The notes beneath the pieces are model-generated. The model had not been told where the DNA came from, did not search any database, and saw only the letters and a list, made by a program, of their open reading frames with translations. This document shows, piece after piece, positions 21,111 to 33,400 of a stretch of 64,000 nt of DNA. The number at the start of each line of letters is the position of its first letter. Position 1 is the stretch's first letter. Position numbers and translations under genes: made by a program. Source of the stretch: Athripsodes cinereus (lineage: Eukaryota; Arthropoda; Insecta; Trichoptera; Leptoceridae); the NCBI GenBank assembly GCA_947579605.1, contig OX388305.1:38329542-38393541 (forward strand), read 5' to 3'.

Positions 21111-22054
21111 TAAACTTAATGACTAGTCTCCCAAGATTATTTTACACCAAATGTAATGGACATAATATGTAGTGACCCTCATCAACACTTATGAGGATGC
21201 CACATAAGTGTTACTAAAGAGACATTCATATTGTTTTACTCTGGATGATCATCTCGAGAGCGAGGATCAAACCTGTTCATCAAAAGTAAACACATCTATT
21301 CACACTTGTTCATCCCATGCTTTCACTGACATATATTCACGGTCATGTAGTCTGTGGTTTGACATAATTTCATAAAAAATAATGAAATGAAAATAATTCT
21401 ATTCTGTACCCTTGCACTGTTTCCCAAGCGGGTTATGTCAGTTAATAAAAATATATTATTAAAAAATGTCATAAGCACACAACGATGCAATTTTTTACAA
21501 TTCTGACGTTCAATACTAATTCATAGAGAATAGGATAAATAATAGGAAAAAAACTTGTTTATGATGGTTTGAGTGAAAGGGCTCTCATTAAAATTATGTC
21601 GGGTGGTGACCGCTTTCATCTGTCATTGTGAGTGATCACTCAGTTGTACGATTGCCCCTTAAGAGTCATTCTATCTGTCCCTTATATTTTGTTGTAAGCT
21701 AGTTGTGAAATATTGAAGTTCATTTGGATATAGAAGATACAATTAATAGAGTTAGCGTGACCCTCACAATAAGAGTTAGCCTAAGGGGACATTGATATAG
21801 TACTAAATCCTCCGAATATTGTTATATGGCAACATACAAAATACCACATGAACACCATCTATGTAAATTGTTCTATAAGTTTATTTAATAGTAGGTACAC
21901 GTAATATTGGAAAAGCTGAAGAATTGTATTATAGGTATTATTTATTTATTTTTTTCACTATCTGTTGTTTATTTATTTATACGTATATTGAGTGTAGATA
22001 TTATTAAAGGTCTCTTATGTATTCTAGATCAGTTATAAAACATATTGTAAATAG

Positions 22055-22345
22055 AAAAATCTACGGTTGTTTGGGTACGTGGAAAGATTAAACGAGGACA
22101 GATCGACAAAAAAGTGTATTTGACTGAGAGGAATGATGCTCGGAAACGTGGTCGTCTAAGGATTAAATGGCAAGAAAATAATATAATCCATGTCCTTCAA
22201 GATGGACGTGTGTTGAGTGCACAGAATAGGAAAGCATGCATGAGCAATTGTATGAGAGTGACGGAAGATAAAAGTGTATGCAAGCATAGGAATAAGTGGT
22301 GCCTGATCTTTTCTGCCTACGCTGAAAGGAGCGGTGTGTTGGTGA
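22055..22345 (+). pseudogene. RTE-type LINE, decayed C-terminal end
   Basis: The frame reading YLTERNDARKRGRLRIKW, then VLQDGRVLSAQNRKACM, matches the end of the better-preserved RTE copy at 58745-59455 (YLAERNGARRRGRPRIKWQD, then ILQDGHVLSTLNRRACM). The segment before the first ATG also reads FGYVERLNEDR in another frame. The usual AYPAREAA end is altered (SAYAERSGV). It is 5'-truncated and dead. Confidence 0.75.
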
Positions 22346-22494
22346 TAAGAATAGAAAATGTAATTTTTTTATGAATAACTGCATATCATCAGTGGTTATG
22401 AAGATTTTACGGGAAATCAAAAAAAAACTCTGCTGTTGAAATGAATCTTGTTATAAGGGTATTATCGCAACCATACACATAAATATAATGCACT

Positions 22495-22620
22495 ATGCAC
22501 ATATACATGAAATACCCAGACTCTGGACAATTTGAAAATGAGCATTTTTTACATTGCTCTGACTGGTAATCGAACCTGAGACCTCGTGACTCAAAGGCAA
22601 CAGCTTTATCTCTGCGCACA
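22495..22620 (-). repeat. tRNA-derived SINE, second family
   Basis: The - strand reads GTGCGCAGAGATAAAGCTG, then GAGTCACGAGGTCTCAGG, then a B box GGTTCGATTACC, followed by AGAGTCTGGGTATTTCATG. This order and the post-B-box text resemble SINEs common in Lepidoptera. The + strand near 52915-52990 has a related GGTTCAATTCCC head. Confidence 0.6.
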
Positions 22621-23320
22621 TTTGATTAAAACAAAAACTACATATACTATTAATGTATAATATATATAAAGAGGGCGAGTTTATCGCGAATAAGTTATTT
22701 CTTCCTACTTACCCAATGTAGAAAAACTTCTCAATTTAAAGTAACATCACTGTTCTAGAATACAAAAGATTTTGTAAACGGTTTTACATAAAATTGTCTA
22801 ACTAGAGAATTATCGGAATATATAATTATATGTACACAATTTGTCTAGTTTCATTTAATTTTTTATTAAAGATTTGTTAGAAGAAAATAATAAAATAAAT
22901 TCTTTTTTTCTTGTCGTAGTAGATTGATAAATCAAGGGGGTAAAAGATATAATTAAAAACTGAAATACTTACGCACAATCAACACAATAATGCTAATTAC
23001 ACTTAAAAATATCATACAAAAGAGTTTTCTTAAATAGATTTTTCACTTTTTGAAGACATAGTTTATCTCTTACTTAATATTACTGTCTCGAATGACATTT
23101 CTAAGTGTACTAATTGATAAAAACATTATCTAAAAATTAAAATAATATTTTGTTCCGTGATACAATTGTCTAGATTATCGAGTTTTAGATTTATCAGAAA
23201 TGCATTTATCACTTGCCAGTACGTTTGTGTAATATTTATCCATTTTTATCTTTTTCCTTTTAACTACAAAAAAAAACAATGAGTTCATGTTAAATTAATT
23301 GAAAATAAATACTTTAGTTA

Positions 23321-23446
23321 GTACTTCTACAGTGACCTTATTGGTTGCATGCCGTTTTTCAGGTGCTTCCGCTCTCATCAACATGCTAAAGTAAATGTAA
23401 GTTGTTGAAAGGCGGTTCACAATCAATAAAATCACTGCGAGAGTAC
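23321..23446. mobile_element. Small MITE, GTACTTC family, copy 1
   Basis: Ends GTACTTCTACAGTGACCTTA and the reverse complement of ATCACTGCGAGAGTAC form imperfect terminal inverted repeats of about 30 bp. GCTTCCGCTCTC lies inside. The second copy at 55627-55765 shares the ends and this core, and both are followed by TAAATATA. Confidence 0.65.
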
Positions 23447-23550
23447 TAAATATAAATTTTTTTTATTTGTAATAACGTACCAAAGACATTTGCCTATAAC
23501 TATAATGTTCACTTGCCATTTTATGAAAATGTTTTAATGAACACTTATAA

Positions 23551-23900
23551 CAGTGGTTCTTAACCTGGGTTCGATCGAACCCCAGGGGTTCGGTGAGTCA
23601 GTCTTGGGGGTTCGGTGAAAATCATTTTAAAGGCAAGATATTTTTGCGAGTTGGAAAAAGAAAAAAAATACTCCGATAATTCCTTCAAACCGCCATCACA
23701 AGTTTAAAAAACAATGTTGCCAGTTTATTCTAACAATCCAAATATTACATTTGGTCGCCAGTTTATTCAAACAATCAAAATATTACCATGTTTTGAATTT
23801 GTAAAAATCTAATTTTATTTTTCAAATCAGGAGGGGTTCGGTAAATGCATATTATGTAACTGGTGGGGTTCGGTACCCCCAAAAAGGTTAAGAACCACTG
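23551..23900. mobile_element. Non-autonomous hAT element, 350 bp, perfect 8-bp TSD
   Basis: Terminal inverted repeats CAGTGGTTCTTAACCT and AGGTTAAGAACCACTG are exact over 16 bp. The flanking octamers ACTTATAA (23543-23550 and 23901-23908) are identical. Inside are repeated GGGTTCGGT motifs on both sides. It is non-coding. Intact ends and duplication suggest recent insertion. Confidence 0.92.
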
Positions 23901-23908
23901 ACTTATAA

Positions 23909-26099
23909 TCTGCGCTAGTACTTTGTGATGGTATAAAGAAACATTTTGTATCTCTGGAATAAAGAACCTCAGACCCCATCTTGATAGGTTTTTATGCGAT
24001 GAATTTTTAACCTATATTAATACACGGAATGGGATACCTTTCAGAGTGGATATCCTGTATAAAGATTGTTTTGACATCTTGAAGTTTGCAAAGAGAGAAT
24101 TGTAGAATGTATAGTCTCATACCAGCCGTAAGTCAATTTCTGAGTACTGAGACTCTTGCCATTTTTTTTTGCGAACTGTTTGTATTTAATTTGCATCTCT
24201 ATTATTTTGCAAATGAAGTCAGTAAAGTTAAACTATGATATTCTCATTTTCAAATATTGGAAGATGTATGTTAAATGTAGCAGATCTTCCTTGTTTCTGA
24301 GTATGTGTTTCAGAATTATACACAGTGTTTAAACCAATGAAATCCAAAATCAATTATTTGCTCTTACACATGATGGCTTCGTCCAGATAGTAGGATGCGA
24401 ATGTTAATCAATCTTCAATCATTTGGTGACAATTTAGAGCATACTCGGAAGAAATTTTCAAATGAATGCCTTCGTAATCCGTATAAGGACGGGTAATGAA
24501 GGCATTCATTTGAATATTTCTTTGGAGAATGCTCCGAACTGTCACCGAAAGATAGATGATTGATTGACATTCGCATCCTACTATCTGGACGCACCCATTC
24601 TAGAATATGATTTTCTTTCTGTTTAATTTTGAGGGAAAATATGAAGATTAATTAATAGATAAATAAAATAAAAAAAGATATAAACAAACAATTATAATAT
24701 TATTTTATAAAATACAATAAAATAAAATATAATAAAAAAAACATTAGGTACAATATATTGTAATAAATGGTAATAATAATAAAGGTATAAAAGATATAAA
24801 AAAAGTTCTTCTAAAAAAACAATAAAAATATAAAATATGTATTTCTTTATAATATTATTAATTAATTTAATATTATGTAACTACAACTATTAAATAATAA
24901 ATTGTGGTAAAAACGTAAAAAGAATCAAAAACGATATCGAAAATTGAGATTTAAAAATAATTTCTAAAAATACAAGACATGTAAATTCTCTGCATAATGT
25001 GTATTGCAGTTTTAATGTACATTTTTGTGTATAAATGTACACTTTAACTTTAAAATAGGGCATTTTTTGTATAAAAATGCTTGCCCACTTTTAAATAGGC
25101 TTTACGTTAAAATATGCACTTATGGTTTGAAATAATATGTGTTTGAGTGAAAAAAATGCAAATCAACTTAAAAAATTAAATATTGCATGATTTATTTGTT
25201 GACCGAATTAGTGAAACATTACAGAAAAAAATACAAAATATCTAAAAATTTGCATGTCGATGATCATAATTTTATTTATGATATCAAATTTTTCCCTTCA
25301 AGTGAAGCGATTATCAATACAATACAGTGTAAAACATTTACATGTCTTCTACTATCTACAAATAAAATACTTTTCAAAAATACTTATCATTATACCTATA
25401 ATAGTAAAAATAGCTAAATAAAAAATATTATTAATATAATTAAAGTGATAATAATAAAAATAAATAAATCAAATAATAATAATAATAAAAATAATATGCT
25501 GCTATGAATAATTATAAAATACAAACAACAAGCAGCAATAAAAACGCAAAACAAGTTTCTGTTACAAAACAATTCTTTTCTATTCGTCTCAAGGACATAT
25601 ACTCGTTTGCGAGTGATTTAGGGTGTTACAAAACTATGCAATGGCGCATAATATTTTCATATCATCCAACAAAAGAGGCATAAAATGAAATTGACAGAAA
25701 CACGTTTTGTGTAGTCATTATTACCAGAAACCAAAATGTACAAAAAAATAAAACAACAGATTGAAAAGTAAAAAAAATATATTTTTGGATGTTCAATAAT
25801 AAAAGTAATAAAAATATTTAAAATACACAAGCAGAGTGGTGCAAAAAAGTAATTTTGTCAAACAGGAGGAATTAAAGTAAACCTAGGTAACAATAATAAG
25901 AATAATAATAACAATAATAAGGATAAATAAATAAACAACACGTAACCAAACACTAGTTAATAGTTTCGCAAGGATGCTTCCTGAAATTTGCACACATCGT
26001 TGTGCAGAATGCAGGAGATATAATTCAGTATATTTCGTTAAATATAATATACTTTTCTTTTCTATTATCAAAGGATTCATGCACTAAAACAGTTAAAAT
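23909..26099. other. AT-rich intergenic DNA
   Basis: Holds the inverted-repeat element at about 24374-24597, then about 1.5 kb of extreme AT richness with AAT-type microsatellites (24650-24860, 25425-25500, 25890-25930). No supported gene. Confidence 0.45.
24374..24597. mobile_element. Foldback MITE, about 95-bp arms
   Basis: The left arm contains CGTCCAGATAGTAGGATGCG and then AATGTTAATCAATC. The right arm gives the reverse complement, ending CTATCTGGACG. Arms continue inward through GGTGACA and AATGAATGCCTTC with scattered mismatches. It is non-coding. Confidence 0.75.
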
Positions 26100-26119
26100 A
26101 TATTTTGAAATACACTGCG

Positions 26120-27400
26120 ACACTTACATTGAAGGAGACCCACCGACCACCCGGATAGCGCAGAAGTCTGGGGACTTCCATTTATCCGAATTCTACACTG
26201 CACAAAGTTTGTCCACACCGGAGGCGCCATAGTGGGCAGCCTGAGGGGCTGGCCGGCCAAAAACAACCCCGTGTGTGGAATCTTTTGACTACACTCCTTC
26301 GATGTCCCTCTAGCCGAGAGAAGCAAATACATTCATAATTTATTTAAAAAAAAAAACTAACAATATATTTATAAAGGCATTTCCTTAACCTAGATAACAA
26401 ATCAATACTCAAAACAAAATAATAGAAATAAAAATTAAAAGAAATAAAAAATGAGCAGAGAGCCGAGTTGAGGTGTCCGGAAACTTCTTTAGGTATTCAT
26501 GCCGGTGAACCCGAGGGTCGCTGATACTGGAGTCTTCACAGACACGCTTCCCTCCCCAAGGGACATCCCTCCCAGACCTAAGACTCTCCACCAAGGGAGA
26601 CAGGACAGCACAAAAGACGAAGAAACGAGTTCGCTCGCGACAGCCACGATCACACAAGGCAAAATCAACCATCAAGCTCATCCAGGTAAGCCGGGGGTAA
26701 GCCCGGCTCACGCAGAAGGTCCCACCGAGACACCCAGACATCCGTAAATTCCAAGAAGGCCCTGAAATTTCTCGGACTAATCATTAATTCCCCAGACCAA
26801 ACGGGTCTCGGAGTATCATCACTCAGACTATCAATCATTACATCCCTCGCATCCGTCATCATTGGGCACTCCCACAGGATATGCCCCGCAAACTGAGCTC
26901 CCGTCCCACAAACACACCACGGGTCGTCCGTCAGCCCTAACTCAAAGAGCTTGGCTTTAAACTCCCCGTGTCCCGTCACCAACTGCACGGCAAAGTGATT
27001 GAAGGACAGGAAGCGCCTTTTAATCCTCTCTCTTACTTCCGGAAGAAAATCGTAGACAAGTCTAGCGGTTCTCCCCCGGTCCCATCTTTCCTGCCACACA
27101 TCCAAGGTTCTTTCTCTGATTTGGCTGAAGGCCCTACTAATTCCCCTGTTCCCGGGTTCCGTCTGAACGGAAATACCAAGATATTCAGTCCCACCATCCG
27201 CCATGATCTTACGCCTGGCCACACTGTCTAGGACTTCCAAATCAGCGGGTAGCACGCCAGCGATAACAGGAAGGCCATCGCTAGCGGCAGTACGATACGC
27301 ACCTGTGACGGCGAGCAGCGGGAGTCTCTGTCCCCTCAAGACTGCCGTAGATACGGAGCCTACCGAAAGTCTATGAGACCAAACCCTGCGACACTTGTGT
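26120..27400 (-). mobile_element. R1-clade LINE, 5'-truncated (3' end of ORF2 plus 3'UTR)
   Basis: This is a GC-rich island in AT-rich DNA. The - strand ORF 27339-26665 (224 aa) is the C-terminal end of an R1-type ORF2. It has LLAVTGAYRTAASDGLPVIAG with DLEVLDSVARRK, then a basic segment and RTARLVYDFLPEVRERIKRR. LVTGHGEFKAKLFELGL is followed by the zinc-binding CVCG...H...C motif (DPWCVCGTGAQFAGHILWEC). The stop is at 26665 and 3'UTR-like GC-rich sequence runs to about 26120. A 60-bp piece of that UTR (26127-26187) recurs on the + strand at 42717-42776. The last part of the ORF is intact; the 5' end is missing. Confidence 0.85.
26665..27339 (-). CDS. R1-clade LINE ORF2, C-terminal 224 aa
   Basis: This is the coding part of the truncated element. 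Order: end of the reverse transcriptase connection domain (TGAYRTAASDGLP), helical linker (ISRAFSQIRERTLDVWQERW), then the CCHC-type zinc motif near residues 140-155 that R1-clade proteins carry at their C-terminus. No stop or frameshift interrupts the 224 codons. The catalytic endonuclease and RT core are absent, so it has no activity by itself. The upstream ATG is internal to the original ORF and not a true start. Confidence 0.8.
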   Translation of the reverse strand: MRGQRLPLLAVTGAYRTAASDGLPVIAGVLPADLEVLDSVARRKIMADGGTEYLGISVQTEPGNRGISRAFSQIRERTLDVWQERWDRGRTARLVYDFLPEVRERIKRRFLSFNHFAVQLVTGHGEFKAKLFELGLTDDPWCVCGTGAQFAGHILWECPMMTDARDVMIDSLSDDTPRPVWSGELMISPRNFRAFLEFTDVWVSRWDLLREPGLPPAYLDELDG

Positions 27401-29893
27401 TAATTCGTTCAATCAAATGTTTTTATTTGAGAGATGGAAAACCGGGAATCCATATCGCTTGGGTTAGCTGGAAGAGATTGCGCCATTGCGATGATAAGTT
27501 CATTTTCTGTATATTGATTACAAAATTGCTTGTGCAGTAAGGAGTGAATATAATTATAAATGGTCTTAAAGAAGAAAAATAAAAATAAATATTTTTGTTC
27601 GAGAGACGTTTGAGCAACATTTGACATCACAAAATTTATTGGAATGAGAATAAATTTATGTAATAATGTAAACAAAATATTTGCAAAGAATATTAATAAA
27701 ATTGTTAGTAAATTAAATTACATTTCTATATATAGGTTTAAAGAAAGTGTCGCAGTATACACAAAATGCTATTAAAGAGTGTTTGGATTTATGTACAAAC
27801 ATAAAAAAATAATAAACAAAAATATTTGATTGGTTTAAGCATCGTGTTTTCATGTTGTCCAATAAAATAGATCAGATATTTAAATCAACTGATTTTGATA
27901 CTGATATAAAAATTACAGGACACAAAGTTTATAAACGAGTGTGAAAAAAATATTGTTAGGTATTAATTTAATTAGTCACTACAATTTCAAAATGTATCCA
28001 GCGGAATAGATTCTATGTTAAACTAATTATTGTTGAAATAAAAAAAAAATACATAAATTACTACGCGAAAACAAATATAAAAATAATAATAAATTAAGAA
28101 AAATAAACTTGCAAAAAATCAACAATAATCCTAAAATGTAATGTGTGAAATGAAATAATGCAATTATAATAATTAAATCATTATGAAAAATATAAAAGTG
28201 CAAAATCATTGTTAAAAATAAATTAAATTAAGTCAAATTAAAATATTTATGTATTCGAATCTTCAATAATTTTAAATTAAATTTATGCAATAAATAAATA
28301 AAATTTAAATTTATTTAATAAATGATAAAGACAAAATGATAACATTCAACAACAAGTAAAATAATAATAATTCATTTATTTATTTTACATTGCACGTGTA
28401 TGTACATATTATATAAATTATATTTGAATTTTGAAATAATATAATTAAAAACTGATTAGGATTCATATAGGTAACTATCAATTTCATTGTTAAGGAACTA
28501 AAACGATATACACCAGAAGCAATGCATCTGATACAATTATAAGGAAATTTCATATTATCGCAAACTGTTTAGCCGCTTTCAAAGAAGTTTTGAGATTTCC
28601 ACATGAATTTGCTACACTGTAGTAATTTCTATTCAAAGAGACTAGACTGCCAAGTTGTAGATTTAATATGTTTATATCTAGCCAATGTGTAGAACCTAGC
28701 AAATATTAAAATGTAGCTTAGCAATAATTTTGTTTGATTCGGATTAGTTTTTTAAAAACATAACAGATATTTGTGGTTCTGGAAAAGGCTCGCTTATTTA
28801 CATAAATAAAAAAAAACTAAACTATAACAATTCTCTAATATATATGGGTAACAATTATACATTAATACTAAAATAAAAACGTGTAATCAAAGTGTACGGC
28901 TAACACCGAAAGGATGTTTATTGTCCCCATTAATTTACGCAAACTGTAAAGTAGGAACTTGGAATCGTTGAGGAGGCACAGTCATCCGCAACAAAATATC
29001 TATTTTTTTTTCTTTAGGAACGTATAATATTTTTACAATACATACATGAGGATGAACTAAGAATGCCTCTGACTGACTTTCAGCGACATTGTAATACTTA
29101 GTTTCAAATAAATAAACACTTGTTTTACAAATATCAAACAATATAAATAATTAAAATTAATAATAATAATAAATAAAAAAATCGATGTCTTATAATTGTT
29201 GTGTTGAGTGATAATAAAAATAATAGTAATAGATAATTATGCAGCCCTTGTCATTGTGTGATATAAGATTAAAAATATTGGTGGAAGCAAAGGAACAGAC
29301 AAACAATGCTATTTTTTATAAGTAGTATAAAAAGTTGGTCTACTAGATTCATTGACTGATGAAACAGCACAGCATATGAAATATAGATATAGGATATTGT
29401 ACTCGTAAGTCCACTCACAGAATTTGGCAAGGTTTAATTAGCTGCTTATTACAACTTAAAAATATTATTTCAACTATTTGTATTTATATTAAGTAAAAAT
29501 AATATATTTAATTAAAGACAATGCTTTTCTATACAATAAATTATTTTTTCAGGCCTGCCAAAACAAAAAAATGCAACAAATAAATTAATATTTAGCGCGA
29601 GATTTGTCCCTTGCTTCACCAAAACTAGAAATAAAATAAAAATAGCAACAAGGAAAGATTGTGAGGCAATACGACAGCAAATATTACAAAGCTAATTAAT
29701 TAGTATTGGAGATAACACATAACTGGGCAGGTAGGCGGGTTGATGGGTAGAAAAGTGCTTACAGTACAGTTAAATAAAATAATAAATCAATAGTACCACA
29801 TACAGTGTCTACATCAAAATAGCCTCTAGGAGAATCAAACTTAAAAATACTAATAATTGTAATAATAAAATAATAACAACACTCATCATGTAA
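27401..29893. other. AT-rich intergenic DNA
   Basis: A LINE 3'-end fragment (TTAGCTGGAAGAGATTGCGCC, about 27460-27540) is followed by about 2.3 kb of AT-rich sequence without a supported gene. It lies downstream of orb2 on that gene's strand. Confidence 0.4.
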
Positions 29894-30430
29894 TGTGGTG
29901 TTCTCACTTTGGCGAATATCGCTAGGGCACCAAAATATCGCCAGCCATTTGAACCGTGTGAACAAAATGACAGCTAGTCTGAAACGATAAAAACCAGTAG
30001 AAACGATATCGTCTCGAGTTGACCACCTTCCAACTTTCTCGGGCGATCGAACGATTTGCACATGCGCAGATATGCGCGGCGTTTGTGTCTATGGTAAAAG
30101 CTTTATAACCTATAAATTTTATAATGTTTCCCGCTTCGTGACAGCTGTTATCTTTTTTGTTGGTTTGTGGCGTTTGTTTCCTTAATTAAAAGGCGCCTTA
30201 TAACCTCTACTATAACATTTTCGACTAAAAATAAACACTTCGCGATCTCCATCTCGACGCCATTTTGAAAACAGTGTCAAAATCAAAGCGCATCTGACAG
30301 ATCGTTTCTATATCGGTGGACTTGTGTGAACAGGTGTGACGATCAATGGGTGTACGGCGAATTTTGTTTTTTCGCCTGGCGTTATATTTTGAAATTCGGC
30401 TGGCGATATTCGCCAAATGTGAACACCCCA
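29894..30430. mobile_element. Harbinger-like MITE, 537 bp, copy 1
   Basis: Ends TGTGGTGTTCTCACTTTGGC and the reverse complement of GCCAAATGTGAACACCCCA are imperfect inverted repeats continuing into GAATATCGC. The flank is TAA on the left and TTA on the right, close to the 3-bp TWA targets of PIF/Harbinger. A copy of the same length lies at 48903-49439 with about five base differences by eye. A 73-codon - strand frame is present in both copies but resembles nothing known. Confidence 0.85.
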
Positions 30431-30433
30431 TTA

Positions 30434-33400
30434 ATGTAATAATCAAAATAAGTTTTTGATTATAGTCCTAATATACTGCCACTTGAACACTAGTTTCATT
30501 TTATACTTTAAGAAAAAAATGAAACTGAGTTTGATAAAATCACAAATACACCCCCAAACATCCCTCGCAGTAGCAATATGTTATTTTATCGTGAACCTGA
30601 TTACGGTCCTTAGTTGGCTGTTGGAGGAATTGAACCCAGGAACTCTTGGTTGAATGCTTGAGACTCAATTGAATTAAAATATACATATACTCGGCAATGT
30701 AAAATAATCCATGGTGAAGCTGAAAATTGCTTATGCGACATTTGATAATATATATAGACATAGAGCCGAGAGTTTGTGAACTTTACCCTAAGACAATTTT
30801 TTTACATGAAATTGTTTGAAAATGATATTTTAAAAAAAATTGTATTAATAAGGAACAAAATGAATTATTTGAACAATGTTCAGATGAGATGTGTATTTAC
30901 ACACTTTTTTACACTTTATAATAATTAATATCATGCAAAAATATTTTAAAAAGTTTTGTTACCCATATAAATATCAAATTCCCAATACATGTGCCCAAGT
31001 GCCAATAAACCAGTCAAAATTTACAAAAGTGTAACAGATGTGCACACGGGACAGATTAAAAAATTTAACAAAGAATATATTGTAACATTCGGGGATGAAT
31101 GCGTGCGATAAAAATGTTAAATGTATAGAATATTTTAATACGATTCAGGAGAACATACAAATGTATGTAGAGGCAGGGGGTGAATTTGAACCTGGGATAT
31201 CTCAATCGATAGTCCAAGACTACCAACCATCAGGCTACCAACCATTTCCTTAAATTGATATTGACTTAAGCATTTGTCACACGCGGACATCAGTAAAAAT
31301 AAACACTTCTAGAATGGACAGACAGATATAAAAGAAAAACACAACAAAACAATGATAATATAAATACAATCATGTAACATGACATATCCTAAGTTTGACT
31401 AAAAAAGAGTTCGTAATAAATTTATATTAATTACGCTAGTATAAAATTTCACTAGATTTTAATTTATCATTTTTAGACATAGTCTTTTTTATTTAATAAC
31501 AATGTAGTAGTAGTAGTAATACTCTCGTAATGTTTCAGCCTCCGAGATAAATGTATTATTAGCAATAGTAATAATATTAATAATAATAATAGGTACAAGG
31601 TTTTCCATTCGACATTCAGTTCTGAGGTATGAGCGGGTCTGCAATACAAAATATTGAGACAGTTAATATGATACTTGGGGTATCCCAGGTGATTCTGTTA
31701 CGACATCAAAACAATCTTTTATTTGATACTGATACTATTAAATGATTCATATCTAAAATGTTAATTTATCATACACAGAAATTTGTTGCATATATTTCAA
31801 AACACAATAACTGCTGTGTTACATTCAAATAATAGTTATCAGTGAATCAAATCATCTGCATATTGACTATACATTTCAAGAGATTGTCCATCAAAACAAA
31901 AACTGTCTCATTTCACAATGAACACCGTCGATAATATCAAAAATATATATTATAAGAATGACTATAATAATACAATCATTCATTAATTGTATTAAAAAAT
32001 TATATATAAATATTGTACTACTATTGTATCATTTAAGAAAACAAATCAACTACTTATACACCTAATGCTCTATTTAAAAAAAATAGATAATAATAAATCA
32101 ACACGCCTTAAGCGAATAAGATACAAAAAAATATAATGAACAATTCATATTAGTAACAAAATTTTTTTTTTTGTTTTACAAATAAATAAGTTAGTTATTG
32201 TAGTTAAGACATAAATACATTACTTTGTCCAATGGTGCGTTTCTGCGCTTTGCGGCAATGTCAGACAACAACTGCAAGATAGTGTTCACTATGCACTATG
32301 AATTCGTAAGTAAGCGTTCATGTGCAAAGCAATATATGTATAACATGAAATTGGGAAATGTTGAATTGCTGTTTTTTCTGCATTACTCTTCTGCAAATTT
32401 GTAATGCAATATAATTTCCGTTGGCTGATATTAGTGAACATTGCTCGCTGTTACCTTTTGTGAGAAGACGCAGAATCAAACTTTAAGTGAGGGGTATAAA
32501 TTCATTAAGTTGAAATAAACGATATATGTTTAGGATGTCACTCGTCTTCGAGTATAGTTACATATTTTATTTACACACTCATTTGGTAATGCACTAATGC
32601 ATAAATATATTCATCGTGAATAAAATTACTATTCGTACACAAATATGGTGTAAATCAGAGGATAGAGCAATAGGCACCGTTTTAATTCCATAATAGACTC
32701 GAGAGGAGAGATGAGATTCATCTCTTCATCTTATATTGTGTGCGTAATAATATTTATTCATAACTAAGAACGTCTACTAGTTCGCGTTGCGAGTTTCGTA
32801 ACATTAAAATTTTAACTCTGTTGTCGAAATCGAATACAAAAGTACAAAAGTATAAAAACGACATCATTGAAGCTATCAAATTTCGTAATAATCATCACTT
32901 ACGATACAAAGTAATACTAATACGTAATGTTAATGTTTCCGGTATTGCCCACTAAGTGCTGTTGTGTCTTTTGGAATTTATCAAGTGGGTGGTTGAACAA
33001 AAACAATAATACAAACATTGTTTAGAGTGGCATTCCATTAATGTGAGAAAACCACAAAATATATATACACATTATTTCTTTATAAAAGAATGTCAATATT
33101 GCTGCTGGTGGACTCAGCATAATAAGGAAGCAATTTCTAATTTGAATCAATTTGCATTACGCTATCTTTTCAGATGCAGTATGTTTCGGTCAAGAATGGA
33201 ATCTAGAAACATTGTTCGACCCAATGTAGTCCAATATATGATACAACTGCACTCTATTTTTAACAATGATACCTAAAATTAGTTAAAACATTATGATGTT
33301 TTGTTAATTAACATTATTGCACACGCCGGCCTTCACTTTAAACATTCCAATAAATACTGGATCCTAAACTAAAAAATAATTATTACATTATTTATCCTAA

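Noticed and set aside
30225..30446. 73-aa ORF repeated at 49234-49446.
   Set aside because: Its conservation is explained by the two copies of the 537-bp MITE; no similarity to Harbinger proteins was recognised.
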